Shown: in pieces, positions 28,770 through 38,064 of the stretch
How the letters are laid out: each line of letters opens with the position of its first letter
How positions within the stretch are numbered: position 1 is the stretch's first letter
Source: Candidatus Reidiella endopervernicosa
GTDB lineage: Bacteria > Pseudomonadota > Gammaproteobacteria > GCF-013343005
Assembly (NCBI RefSeq): GCF_013343005.1
Contig: NZ_CP054491.1
Span: 992,001 to 1,056,000 of the forward strand
Direction: 5' to 3'
Length of the DNA stretch: 64,000 nucleotides
Notes under the pieces: model-generated
The model's input: only the letters and a program-made list of their open reading frames with translations
Told to the model about the DNA's origin: nothing
Databases searched by the model: none
Position numbers and translations under genes: made by a program

Positions 28770-29000
28770 ATGTCAGATAACGAGCAGGATATTTCAGTGA
28801 TCGGCTCCAGTTGTCCGGTACCGCTGATCAAGCTCTCCCAGGCGGTGGCAGAGATGGCGCAGGGTGAGACGCTGACTATTACAGGAGATGACCCGATATT
28901 TGAGGTCGGGGTTAGGGATTTCTGTGAGGCGAATGGGCATGAGATCCTCGATGTAAAGGTGCATGCCGGTGGCCGGATTGAGATCCATATCAAGGTCTGA
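28770..29000 (+). CDS. tusA: TusA family sulfurtransferase
   Basis: A 76-residue cytosolic protein (ATG 28770, with an adjacent ATG at 28767; AAGGGG precedes). SSCPVPLIKLSQAV contains the CPxP motif whose Cys carries persulfide sulfur, and GDDPIFEVGVRDFCEANGHE is the second family block. TusA passes sulfur to tRNA thiolation or, in sulfur oxidisers, to the Dsr and sHdr routes. Its position directly before a DsrE2-like gene resembles the rhd-tusA-dsrE2 unit of lithotrophs, suggesting cytoplasmic sulfur trafficking during oxidation. Confidence 0.85.
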   Translation: MSDNEQDISVIGSSCPVPLIKLSQAVAEMAQGETLTITGDDPIFEVGVRDFCEANGHEILDVKVHAGGRIEIHIKV

Positions 29001-29012
29001 GCGGGGTGCGGC

Positions 29013-29579
29013 ATGTCCAATAGTGAACAACAGCTGAATTCTAAACAGACGCCAAAGCGCAGCACGATCATGCTGGTAAGTGGTGATCTCGATAAGGCAC
29101 TGCTCGCCTTTGAGATTGCCACCGGTCAGGCGGCGATGGGCATGGAGGTGACGATGTGGTTTACCCTCTATGGCGTCAACTGTCTGAAAAAACCACGCTC
29201 AATCTTTTCGCTGTCGAAGTGGTTGCCGAAGCAGAGTGGTGATAGCAAAGGGCATAAGGCCAAAACAGACCACTTTCTGCAGCATCTGCTGCGTCTGCTC
29301 AACCGAGATGGCGCGAATCGAATCCCACTCTCACAGCTCAATCTTTTTGGTGTTGGACCATGGGTGCTCGGCAAGATCATGCAGCGCAAAGGTATGGCGC
29401 CGCTTGAGGATCTGATTCGCTATGCCGAGGAGTTGGGAATCCGTTTCCGCGTCTGTCAGATCTGTGTCGATGCCCTGGCCCTCCATATGGAAGATGAGCT
29501 GGTGGTTGAAGCCGAGGCGCTGGGTGTCAGCAGCTATACCATCGATACCAATAACGCACACTACAATGCTGTTATCTAA
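29013..29579 (+). CDS. DsrE/DsrF-like (DsrE2-type) sulfur relay protein
   Basis: A 188-residue protein starting 12 bases after tusA. TIMLVSGDLDKALLAFEIATGQAAMGMEVTMWFT is the usual DsrE-family N-terminus, and the Cys pair in RVCQICVDALAL is the likely persulfide site of DsrE2-type proteins. A central hydrophobic stretch (LNLFGVGPWVLGKIMQRKG) is similar to the membrane-associated part of DsrE2. It likely exchanges sulfur with TusA. The gene ends 15 bases before a c-di-GMP gene on the same strand. Confidence 0.8.
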   Translation: MSNSEQQLNSKQTPKRSTIMLVSGDLDKALLAFEIATGQAAMGMEVTMWFTLYGVNCLKKPRSIFSLSKWLPKQSGDSKGHKAKTDHFLQHLLRLLNRDGANRIPLSQLNLFGVGPWVLGKIMQRKGMAPLEDLIRYAEELGIRFRVCQICVDALALHMEDELVVEAEALGVSSYTIDTNNAHYNAVI

Positions 29580-29594
29580 GCGCAGGCGCTGCTG

Positions 29595-32086
29595 ATGGGC
29601 GCAGCCCCTAACGAGGAACTGGCAAGACTAAAGGAGCAAGTCGCACTACAGGAAAAGGAGATCGCTCTGCTGCTCGATGTCTCGCGGCAGATCGTCACAC
29701 TGCTCGACATTGAGCAGGTGTTATCACTGGTCGCTGACCGGGCCATGGAGCTGATCCAGGCGGAGAGCCTGCTGATCCCCATCATCAATAAAACCACCAC
29801 CCACTATCTCTACCAGGCGACCAGCGGCAAGAATGCTGATCTGATCAAGGGGCAGCAGTTTCCAATCCATGTTGGTATGTGCGGCTGGGTCTTAACCCAT
29901 GAGCGACCGCTGATGTTCGGTCGTGACTACCCCTGGGAGATGGATGAGAAGACACGTTGGGAGGAGGGCAAGGAGTCGGCACTGTTGGTACCGCTGATCG
30001 CACGTGGACGGATTATCGGTGGTCTCTCGGGCATCGGTCGTGCGGGTGGTGGCAGCTTTACCCAGCGTGACCTTGAACTGCTGATGCTGTTTGCCAATCA
30101 GGTCAGTGTTGCGATCGAGAATGCCCAGGTGTTCCGCGAATTGGAGACGGAGAAGGAGATGGCGGAGATCACCCTTCACTCGATCGCCGATGGGGTGATC
30201 CGTACCGATGCCAGGGGGATAGTTCAGTACCTTAATCCAGTGGCCGAGTTTCTGACGGGGTGGAAACGAAACAGTGCTGTTGGCCAGCACGCCGATCAGC
30301 TGTTGCCACCGATGATTAGTGAGGAGCGCGCGGTATCGTCGGTGGTAACGCGCTGTCTCGAGAATAGAGAGACAGTGGTTGAGAGTGACTATGAGTTTCT
30401 GCCTAAAGGGCTCGAGGAGCGGCTGATTGTGCAGCTGTCGGCCTCGCCGTTGCATAGTAGTGACGCTGAGTTGAGCGGTACCGTTTTGATCTTCCGTGAT
30501 ATTACCCAGGCGCAGGAGATCGCCACCACCATGGCCTACCAGGCGAGTCATGATGCGTTGACTGGACTCTTTAATCGAGCAGTGTTCGAGGAGCGGCTCG
30601 AGCAGCTGATCAGCGAGTCGCGAGAGAACGATGCGGAACACACGCTACTCTATCTCGATCTCGACCAGTTCAAGATCGTTAACGATACCTGCGGACATCT
30701 GGCGGGCGATGAACTGTTGCGTCAGATCAGTGGCGAGATGAAAGAACAGCTACGCCACGATGACCTGTTGGCGAGGCTGGGTGGTGATGAGTTTGGTCTG
30801 TTGCTGGCCCATTGTGATGAGCAGTGTGGTGCACGCATTGCCGAGACGCTTAAGGACGCGATCAGTGATTTCCGCTTTGTCTGGAAGGAGAAGAGCTTCT
30901 TTATAGGGGTGAGTATCGGTGTGGTGCCCATTACGCGTCACGCTGGCAACTACACCTCGCTGCTGGTGGCTGCCGATCGCGCCTGTTACGCCGCCAAGGA
31001 TCGAGGCAGAAACCGTATTCATCTCTATCGTGAGGAGGATGTCGATCTGAATCGACGCCACGGTGAGATGGAGTGGGTGCACCAGATCAGCCAGGCGATG
31101 ATGGAGGATCGTTTTGTCCTCTTTGCCCAACCGATCCGCCCCCTACAGGCACAAGATCAGAAGGCGCGGCATGAGCTGCTGCTACGAATCCGTTCTGAGA
31201 GTGGCGAGCTGACACCGCCGGGCGCGTTCATTCCCGCCGCTGAGCGCTACGACAAGATGACCGAGATCGATCGCTGGGTGGTGGCGACAGCGATCTCAAA
31301 GATTGGCTCTTCACGTGCGCTGACCGCCATGGAGAGCGAAGTGAGGGCGGTTAGTCCCCGATAGTCGACGCCGTCTGTATATTCGTAGCTTGAGAGCGCG
31401 AGCGAACGACGGAGAAGATGCAGCAGCGGCTTATGTCGGCGTAGAGTCACTGAGGGAGTTGTGTAGAGCCGCGAAGAGGTGATTACGCAACGTACGCAGG
31501 ACGTCGGCGCCGCAGGCATAAACGGTCGCGTGAAGTTTTGCTGTTTGCTTGGGCTTGATGCCCAAAACAAACTTCGCAAAATAGCGACTCCCCGGTGCGT
31601 CAGTCGCAGGGGTGTGTCTCGATCAACATCTCCGGTCAGTCGCTTGGTGATGGTGCCTTTCTCGATTTCGTCGTGGATGAGATCCACGCCAAAAAGGTCG
31701 ATACCGAACTGGTCTGCTTTGAGATTACTGAGACAGCGGCAATTAGCGATTTCACCAATGCGCTCAAGTTTATCAATACGCTAAAGGGGTATGGCTGTAA
31801 GTTTGCACTGGATGACTTTGGCAGCGGTCTCTCCTCGTTTGGTTATCTAAAGAACCTGCCGATCGATTTCATTAAGATCGATGGCATGTTTGTTAAGGAT
31901 ATCCTCGATGACCCGGTCGATTTGGTGCTGGTCGAGGCGATCACCAAAGTGGCGCATGAGATCGGTGTGCCGACCATTGCAGAGTTTGTCGAGAATGAGG
32001 CGATTGAACAGAAGTTGAAGCAGATCGGTGTCGATTACGCACAGGGATACCATATTGGCTACCCAGAGCCGTGGGAGCTCGATTAG
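29595..32086 (+). pseudogene. GAF-PAS-GGDEF-EAL c-di-GMP protein, interrupted by element copy 5
   Basis: About 737 residues if the element is removed. A coiled start is followed by GAF (residues 30-185), PAS (195-300), GGDEF with intact RLGGDEF (near 395) and EAL. The EAL signature reads ELL (HELLLRI), with DDFGSGLSSFGYLKNLP intact. Both cyclase and phosphodiesterase activities are possible. The element lies in the EAL domain between KIGSSR and RQSQGCVSINISGQSL; removal rejoins in frame as SSRVRQSQ. As written the protein ends within the element (31364), keeping GAF, PAS and GGDEF but losing most of EAL, which could turn a bifunctional enzyme into a cyclase. Confidence 0.85.
31318..31595 (+). 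mobile_element. dispersed insertion element, copy 5 (in an EAL domain)
   Basis: 278 bp ending CCCCGG, same strand as host. 5' hairpin loop of the GAGAGCGAAGTGAGG type combined with the GTTTG/CAAAC 3' hairpin seen also in copy 3, so the two sequence types at each end are reassorted between copies. Internal single-base losses account for its shorter length. Confidence 0.88.
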
Positions 32087-32292
32087 TTATAGTTCTCTTG
32101 TGGTCTCAGATTGGCCCCAATAGTGCGCATGTTCTGCGCTCCTCTGGCTGCAAATCACACTAAGTGGATGTAGATCTGCCCCAACGCAACACATGGCCGC
32201 TTTTCCGTTGCTGAAATTGGTGGTTATTAGTATCACCGCGTTTGTACTGAGGATTAACAGTACCCTCTCTCTATCTATCAAGGAGTTTCGAA

Positions 32293-32724
32293 TTGTCTCT
32301 CGATGCTGTCTATATTACTGCGGGTCCCGATGTCGTATTTGAGGAGTTTGATGGCGACCTGGTAGTGCTCAACCTAACCACGGGGCGCTATTTTGGCTTC
32401 AATCAGGCGGCGGGCGTGATCTGGCGAGCAATGATGGAGAGCGCAACGCCGAATGAGATTTTGGCGAGTGTGGCAGAGCATCCCGTACTAAATGCAGAGG
32501 TGATGGGTGGTTTTGTTAACCGTCTGGTCGAGTTTGAGTTGTTGGTTGTCGACCCTGATGGCACATCTCGTACGCTCGAGTCAGAGACGGTTGAGCTGTT
32601 GGTGGCAGTAGCAGAGGTGCCTACGGTTGAGTCCTATGATGATCTGGCTGACCTGATGGTGGTTGATCCCATTCACGATACCGACCAGGCAGTAGGCTGG
32701 CCTCAGACAAAACAGGATGGTTAA
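32293..32724 (+). CDS. PqqD family protein (HPr-rel-A-like system)
   Basis: A 143-residue protein starting at TTG 32293 after AAGGAG. The N-terminal 90 residues (VVFEEFDGDLVVLNLTTG followed by RYFGFNQAAGVIW) form the PqqD winged-helix fold that binds peptide substrates. The acidic C-terminus with DDLADLMVVDPIHDTDQAVGWP resembles PqqD-like proteins encoded with HprK-related kinases. It begins a run of five genes (PqqD, HprK-like, two glycosyltransferases, nucleotidyltransferase). It may present a peptide or carrier for modification; no precursor peptide was recognised nearby. Confidence 0.75.
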   Translation: MSLDAVYITAGPDVVFEEFDGDLVVLNLTTGRYFGFNQAAGVIWRAMMESATPNEILASVAEHPVLNAEVMGGFVNRLVEFELLVVDPDGTSRTLESETVELLVAVAEVPTVESYDDLADLMVVDPIHDTDQAVGWPQTKQDG

Positions 32725-32754
32725 GGGTAGGAGAGTGGCAGGTAGCCCGGTCTG

Positions 32755-33810
32755 ATGGAGATCTCTCAGCCGCTGGTCTCAACCAGTACACTGCTCGAAT
32801 TCTTCGATTCACTCTTTGTTTACTTCGATGATGTTTTCGAGGCTGCGCCTTTCAGCGTAGAACGAAAGATTGCTGGAGAACGGTTCGACTGCCGTTTCTA
32901 CGATAATCACTACGCTGAGCTTGCAGAGACCGCGCTCTCTGACGCCAACCAAAGCGCTACTGAGGGCCGGTGTTCAATATTGGTGGCGCATGCGGGGGTT
33001 GAGAATGTGCCGCTGCCGCCTGTGTGGAGTGAACAAGAATTTCGTGAGCGTGAGATTGAAGCGAAGTTCTCATCGTCGCGATATCGCTTCCACTATTTTC
33101 ATCCCAAGTCCTTCTGGCAGATTTATGACCGCGATACACAGCGCGGTGTTCAGTTGATGTTACGACCGGATCTCTATCCCGACTGGGACCCTGGCTCCCC
33201 ACTGCGCAATTTTTTGCACTGGCACTTTGCGGCAAAAGGGATGGCGTTGATTCACTCAGGCACTCTGGCCGAAGAGGGGATAGGGGTTCTGTTGGCGGGA
33301 GCAGGTGGTTCTGGCAAGTCTGGCACTGTGATTGCCGGATTGATGCAAGGGATGCAGAGTGTGGGCGATGATTATGTGCTGGCCGAGTGTGGCGAGCAGG
33401 TGAGAGCACATGCGCTGTTGACTACCTTGAAGCAGGATCCGGATGGCTATTCGCGTTTAAGCCTCGCTGATCGTTTACCAAATGATATTCCGCTGAATTG
33501 GCAGGGCAAGCATCAGTTTAATCTCGCGGATGTGAGTGATATCGACCAACAGGCAAGTATCGAGATCAAGGCGCTCTGCCTACCGAAGGTGGTCGGTGCT
33601 GAGATGACGACCATAAGGCCAGCCAGTCGCAAGGAGGCATTTCTATCGCTAGCACCTTCAGGAGTGACACAGATGCCGGGGGATCGGGATATTGGTTTTG
33701 CTTTCTGTGGTGAGTTGATTCGGCGTTTGCCCTGCTACGTGATTGAGCTGGGTTGTGACCCTGTTGAAGTGATCGCTACATTAAAGGCGCATATCGGGAC
33801 ATTGAATTGA
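32755..33810 (+). CDS. HprK-related kinase-like protein
   Basis: A 351-residue protein. Residues 175-195 contain a Walker A motif (GAGGSGKS) after HSGTLAEEGIGVLLA, the arrangement of HPr kinase/phosphorylase-like proteins, followed by GDDYVLAE. The N-terminal 160 residues show no recognised domain. In systems of this type the kinase is linked to PqqD-like and nucleotidyltransferase proteins; the substrate is unknown. Its stop overlaps the ATG of the next gene by one base. Confidence 0.75.
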   Translation: MEISQPLVSTSTLLEFFDSLFVYFDDVFEAAPFSVERKIAGERFDCRFYDNHYAELAETALSDANQSATEGRCSILVAHAGVENVPLPPVWSEQEFREREIEAKFSSSRYRFHYFHPKSFWQIYDRDTQRGVQLMLRPDLYPDWDPGSPLRNFLHWHFAAKGMALIHSGTLAEEGIGVLLAGAGGSGKSGTVIAGLMQGMQSVGDDYVLAECGEQVRAHALLTTLKQDPDGYSRLSLADRLPNDIPLNWQGKHQFNLADVSDIDQQASIEIKALCLPKVVGAEMTTIRPASRKEAFLSLAPSGVTQMPGDRDIGFAFCGELIRRLPCYVIELGCDPVEVIATLKAHIGTLN

Positions 33811-34562
33811 TGAAAGTGACTGTTATAATTCCGGCCTACAATCGGGCAGATTTTCTTGAATATTCGATAACATCACTGCTGCGCCAACGAGATGTCGTCG
33901 ATCTTGATCTGCTGGTGGTTGATGACGGTTCGACAGATGAGACACCGCAACTGATGGGGCGTCTGATGGCGGAGGAGCCCGCGCTGCGTTACCTGCGGCA
34001 GGAGAATGGTGGTGTGGCGAAGGCGCGTAATTGCGGATTGGATAATCTGCTGCCCGAGACGGAGTTGGTAACGTTTCTCGATTCCGACGATATATCTCCA
34101 CTGGGACGTTTCGCTGCAGATCTTCCACTATTCGATGAGGATCCAACGCTCGATATCACATACGGTCGCCTGCTCTATGTTGAGCGTCTTGATCGGGATG
34201 CATTGGAACCAGCAGCCGATGCTCGAAGTGTCGATATCAGGGGGATTCAGCTGGCGTGCATAATAATCCGTCGCAGTTTTCTAGAGCGTGTGGGGCACTT
34301 TGATGAGGAGTTTGTGCAGGCCGAAGATACAGATTTCCTGCTCAGAGTTTTTGAGTCGGCACCCAACTATAAGATTACTGACACTAGCTGTGTCTACTAT
34401 CTGCGTCATCCGGGTAATATCACAAAACGAATCGATGAGGGTCGGCGCTTTTTTATGCGTGCGCTACATAAATCGGTTCTGCGACGTAAGGCGGACCCGA
34501 GCATTAAATCGGTCGGGGCGATATTCGAAAATCAGAATCCTGAGCGGTTGGAGTTTTACTGA
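33810..34562 (+). CDS. family 2 glycosyltransferase
   Basis: A 250-residue GT-A fold enzyme. VTVIIPAYNRADFLEYSITSLL and VVDDGSTDET bind the nucleotide sugar, and FLDSDD is the DxD metal motif; EDTDFLLRVF provides the ED base region. It transfers sugar from a nucleotide donor to an unidentified acceptor at the cytosolic face. Starts and stops overlap both neighbours by one base, indicating tight translational coupling in the PqqD/HprK-like cluster. Confidence 0.85.
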   Translation: MKVTVIIPAYNRADFLEYSITSLLRQRDVVDLDLLVVDDGSTDETPQLMGRLMAEEPALRYLRQENGGVAKARNCGLDNLLPETELVTFLDSDDISPLGRFAADLPLFDEDPTLDITYGRLLYVERLDRDALEPAADARSVDIRGIQLACIIIRRSFLERVGHFDEEFVQAEDTDFLLRVFESAPNYKITDTSCVYYLRHPGNITKRIDEGRRFFMRALHKSVLRRKADPSIKSVGAIFENQNPERLEFY

Positions 34563-35239
34563 TGTTTGAGTATGCCGTTGTTATCCCAGCCTACAATGCG
34601 TCACGCACCCTGGAGGAGGCGCTTGAGTCGGTTTTTTCACAGAGTGTGCCTCCCGCTGAGGTGGTCGTTGTCGATGATGGCTCTACCGATGATACGGCTG
34701 CACGGGCGCGGGCTTTCGATTCGCGTGTGACGGTGCTTGAGCAGCAGAATAGTGGGCCCGGTAATGCCACTTCGAACGGGGTAAGGGCTACGAGCTCTCC
34801 TGTCATCGCGACGCTCGATGCCGATGACCTCTGGTTGAAGGAGAAGATGGCGTTGCAGCTCGCCGAGCTAGAAGGTGAGCGGACATTATCGGGACTCTTC
34901 TGCAAGCAGCGGGTTTTTCGTCATGGTGACAATGACCGTAGTGGTGGGCGGATTCAATCTGGATTGAATCGGAGCTGTCTGGTGATCTATCGAGAAGTGT
35001 TTGATTCGGTAGGCGATATTATCGATCCGCCGGGAGGTTGTGGTGAGATGATCGATTGGCTCGGGCGTGTGCGTGAGGCGGGCTATCAGCTAAAGGAGCT
35101 CGATCAGATACTTGCACTGCGCCGTGCCATCCCCGGAAGCATGACCAGTCAGCGTGATGCAGAAAAGAACAGGGGTTATCTCCACGTGGCGCGCCAGGCG
35201 ATGCTGCGTCGCCGCCAACAAGAACAGGGTAATAGTTAG
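34562..35239 (+). CDS. family 2 glycosyltransferase
   Basis: A 225-residue enzyme starting at the ATG that overlaps the previous TGA. VVIPAYNASRTLEEALESVF, VVVDDGSTDDT and TLDADDLW give the GT-A fold and DxD motif. It is related to its upstream neighbour but shorter, lacking most of the C-terminal acceptor region. Together the pair could build a short saccharide on the target of the cluster. Confidence 0.85.
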   Translation: MFEYAVVIPAYNASRTLEEALESVFSQSVPPAEVVVVDDGSTDDTAARARAFDSRVTVLEQQNSGPGNATSNGVRATSSPVIATLDADDLWLKEKMALQLAELEGERTLSGLFCKQRVFRHGDNDRSGGRIQSGLNRSCLVIYREVFDSVGDIIDPPGGCGEMIDWLGRVREAGYQLKELDQILALRRAIPGSMTSQRDAEKNRGYLHVARQAMLRRRQQEQGNS

Positions 35240-35247
35240 TCGAACCG

Positions 35248-36714
35248 ATGTCGTTCTGTTTCCGATGTTTTCCAAAAATGAGTTGGGCGTGGCCTCAGGG
35301 TGATCACGATCAGCTTCTGTTTTGCGCCGTCTCTCCTGATCGTGATGTGGCGTTGGAACAGTTTTCGCGCTGGTTATCGAGAAACAATATCGATGATCTG
35401 ACATTTCGTGAACACCGCTTACTGGCAGCCATTGCCGAACGATTTGGCAAATCATTGGCGCACCATAGCGAATATCCACGCTTAGCAGGTCTGCAGCGCA
35501 TGCTCTGGACCAAGTCACGCATGGCAATCAACGAGTCGTTGCCGATGTTGCGCAGATTGGTCGAAGTTGGCATTGATGTGATGCTGATCAAGGGCGCGGC
35601 CAGGATTGCACTGAATGAGTCCGACCAGAAGGCGCGCGTGGCGCACGACATCGACATCCTGATCCGATATGAAGATTTTCAGCGAGCAATAGAGTTGCTG
35701 GTTGAAAATGGCTGGAGGTATGACTCGGGGGAGACGCTGCTCTCTCTGAAGAGTCGCCTTTCTGCGATACGAGGTATTAACCTCTTCAAAGGAAGGCTAG
35801 GTGATATCGATCTTCATCAGGCGGCCTTCAAACTCAACGAACCACTTCGTGATGGCACGCAGGGGTTGTGGGGGCGTGCAGAGAAGGCGAACTTTTTCGG
35901 CCTTGAGCTGTTTGTTCCCTCGGTTGAGGATCGCATGGTGCTCGCCATTTCACATGGTGGGGTGGATGGGCACTCCCACAGCGATTGGTTGGTCGATTGC
36001 GCATTGGCCGCCTCGGATGAGGCGTTTAACTGGCAGCGCTTTGTCGAGATTGTTGTTGAACAGCAGATTGTCGTGCCGAGTCGAATTGCCCTGGGTTATC
36101 TGCAGCAGCGACTTGGTGTTGTGATTCCGGATTTCGTCATTGACGCGTTGGAAAAGGCTGATCGCCAGAGTCTATCTGGTCGGTGGACTGAACTTGTTCT
36201 GGCTAAGCCGATGACGGATGTATCGTTGCCTGGTTGGGTGCTTCTCCCCTTAATTAAAATTCTGCGTATACGTTATGAGCGGCGTGGCAGACGTTCCGAG
36301 TCGCAGGTTGTTAAGGTGTTGCGCGGTCGTGTCCAACGGAAAGGTGGTGTCAATCCTGAAGGTGAACCAGCACTTCGTAGTTGCATTGAGACGGAGCATG
36401 TAGAGGCAGCCGGTGCTTATCTTTGCAAAATCGAAATGACGGTATCGCTGCCAGCGGTCAACCGGCGGCTTGAGTTCGAGTTAAATAGTGAGACACGCCA
36501 TATAGCAAGACTGCGAGCCCGCACGGTTAGTCGTGCACCCGGTATCGCCATAATCTCTTTTGAAGGTGAGTTGGGCCTGTTGTCAGAGGATGTAGTGCTG
36601 TGGGTAGAGTCGAGACCGGTCAGCCAGAGTCGCACTAAAACGAAGGGTTTGCAGCAGGAAAAATATGAAGCGCTTCCGTTTGTACTCAATAGCGCGCAGC
36701 TGACCAGGATTTAA
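35248..36714 (+). CDS. uncharacterised nucleotidyltransferase family protein
   Basis: About 488 residues (MSWAWPQGD near 35278 is an alternative start with similar support). IDVMLIKGAARIAL followed by RVAHDIDILIRYEDFQRAIELL is the nucleotidyltransferase signature (the DID metal-binding pair) of the NTP_transf_5 type, and DIDLHQ supplies the third acidic residue. Such proteins are frequently found with HprK-like and PqqD-like genes in polysaccharide or peptide-modification loci. It is the last gene of the cluster, nine bases after the second glycosyltransferase. Confidence 0.75.
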   Translation: MSFCFRCFPKMSWAWPQGDHDQLLFCAVSPDRDVALEQFSRWLSRNNIDDLTFREHRLLAAIAERFGKSLAHHSEYPRLAGLQRMLWTKSRMAINESLPMLRRLVEVGIDVMLIKGAARIALNESDQKARVAHDIDILIRYEDFQRAIELLVENGWRYDSGETLLSLKSRLSAIRGINLFKGRLGDIDLHQAAFKLNEPLRDGTQGLWGRAEKANFFGLELFVPSVEDRMVLAISHGGVDGHSHSDWLVDCALAASDEAFNWQRFVEIVVEQQIVVPSRIALGYLQQRLGVVIPDFVIDALEKADRQSLSGRWTELVLAKPMTDVSLPGWVLLPLIKILRIRYERRGRRSESQVVKVLRGRVQRKGGVNPEGEPALRSCIETEHVEAAGAYLCKIEMTVSLPAVNRRLEFELNSETRHIARLRARTVSRAPGIAIISFEGELGLLSEDVVLWVESRPVSQSRTKTKGLQQEKYEALPFVLNSAQLTRI

Positions 36715-36776
36715 TCAGCGCTACTATTTCACGCGCTCGGCGACAGTACGTTATCACCCTCGTGCAGTAATGAGAT

Positions 36777-36850
36777 TGGAGCGGGTGATGGGAATCGAAC
36801 CCACGTGATCAGCTTGGGAAGCTGAAGTTCTACCATTGAACTACACCCGC
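36777..36850 (-). tRNA. tRNA-Gly (CCC)
   Basis: A 74-base cloverleaf on the - strand: acceptor GCGGGTG pairs with CACCCGC, anticodon stem TCAGC/GCTGA with loop TTCCCAA (anticodon CCC), T-loop GTTCGATTC, and an encoded CCA end. Confidence 0.95.
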
Positions 36851-37005
36851 AATCAGGCCGTGATAGTTGCACTTGTCCCCATTTCAGTCAATCGGTCAGA
36901 GCGTGTAACTCAATAGACGCTCTCTGAGTGATGATTTATTATGCCCACACTTTCGTGCCCCAGTGGTACGACTCTCTCAACACTAGCTATCCAGGTATTT
37001 AATAG

Positions 37006-38064
37006 ATGCGCATTGTGCACATCGACAATCTTATGATCAGGCGTTTCGGTCGGACCAAGGTCTCGACTGGGCGGCGGCTCTTCAATGGCATGGTGCGTAA
37101 CAACTATAAGGTCTGTGAGTACTCTGATCGTGATATCTCCAGTTTTACTGCGCCGCTGAGGATCAAACCACTGGGGCGGGCGCAGGCGAATCGCCATCTG
37201 ATCGAGACATGTGAGAACTTCCGTCCTGACTTCATTCTGATGGGCCACTGTGACCTGATTGAAAACGAGACGCTGGCCGAGATTCGCAAACTGCTGCCTG
37301 CGGTGAAGATCGCCTATCGCAATCTCGACCCGCTCTGGGACGAGCATGAGTCGGTCAAAATGCGAGAGAGCAATATCTCAAAAATCCAGCACCGTATGCC
37401 GGTAGTCGATGCGATCTTTATTACAACCGGTGGCGAGCTGTTGAAACAGTTTCAGACCGATCAGAATGTCGTTGCCTTTCTGCCCAACGCCACCGATGCC
37501 GGTTGGGATGATCAGAACAATGCCGAGAAGCGTGAGTTCAAGCGCGACCTGATGTTCTGCGGTGTCGGCAATAAGAGTGATGACCGTTATACCTTTGCCG
37601 GTGAGTTGCATCAGGCTCTAGGTGATCGAGTCAGCTTTGAGAGCTTCGGCATGCACGGCTACCCGGCGGTATGGGGGCTCGACTACGAGGATGTAATCGC
37701 GACCAGCAAAATGGGGCTTAATCTCAATCGTTACGAAGGCTATCCGCTCTACTCCTCTGATCGTATTGCGCAGCTCATGGGCAATGGTTTGTTGACCTGC
37801 CTCTGGGATAGTCCAGAGAGTCGCATGCGAGAGTTCTTCAGTGATGAGCAGGTGCTCTTCTTCCGTGATCTCGATCAGTTGGTAGAAAAGCTAAAGGTGT
37901 TCAAGGCGGATGATGCCCAGCGCCGCGCCGTGGCCGCTGCTGGGCGCGCCCACTACCATGAACATTTCAGTGGTGAGCGGGTGATTAAATATATGGTCGA
38001 GACCACCTTCGGCCTCCCCTATAGCTACGATTATCTGTGGCAGAACGAGGTCTATCGCCGATGA
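37006..38064 (+). CDS. GT-B type glycosyltransferase
   Basis: A 352-residue protein. The C-terminal half has the form of family 1 / CgeB-like glycosyltransferases: SKMGLNLNRYEGYPLYSSDRIAQLMGNGLLTCLWDSP then a helical tail (HYHEHFSGERVIKYM). The N-terminal half (VHIDNLMIRRFGRTKVSTGRRL) fits the acceptor domain. It likely adds a sugar to a surface glycan. Its stop overlaps the following sulfotransferase start (ATGA), so glycosylation and sulfation are probably linked steps. Confidence 0.75.
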   Translation: MRIVHIDNLMIRRFGRTKVSTGRRLFNGMVRNNYKVCEYSDRDISSFTAPLRIKPLGRAQANRHLIETCENFRPDFILMGHCDLIENETLAEIRKLLPAVKIAYRNLDPLWDEHESVKMRESNISKIQHRMPVVDAIFITTGGELLKQFQTDQNVVAFLPNATDAGWDDQNNAEKREFKRDLMFCGVGNKSDDRYTFAGELHQALGDRVSFESFGMHGYPAVWGLDYEDVIATSKMGLNLNRYEGYPLYSSDRIAQLMGNGLLTCLWDSPESRMREFFSDEQVLFFRDLDQLVEKLKVFKADDAQRRAVAAAGRAHYHEHFSGERVIKYMVETTFGLPYSYDYLWQNEVYRR

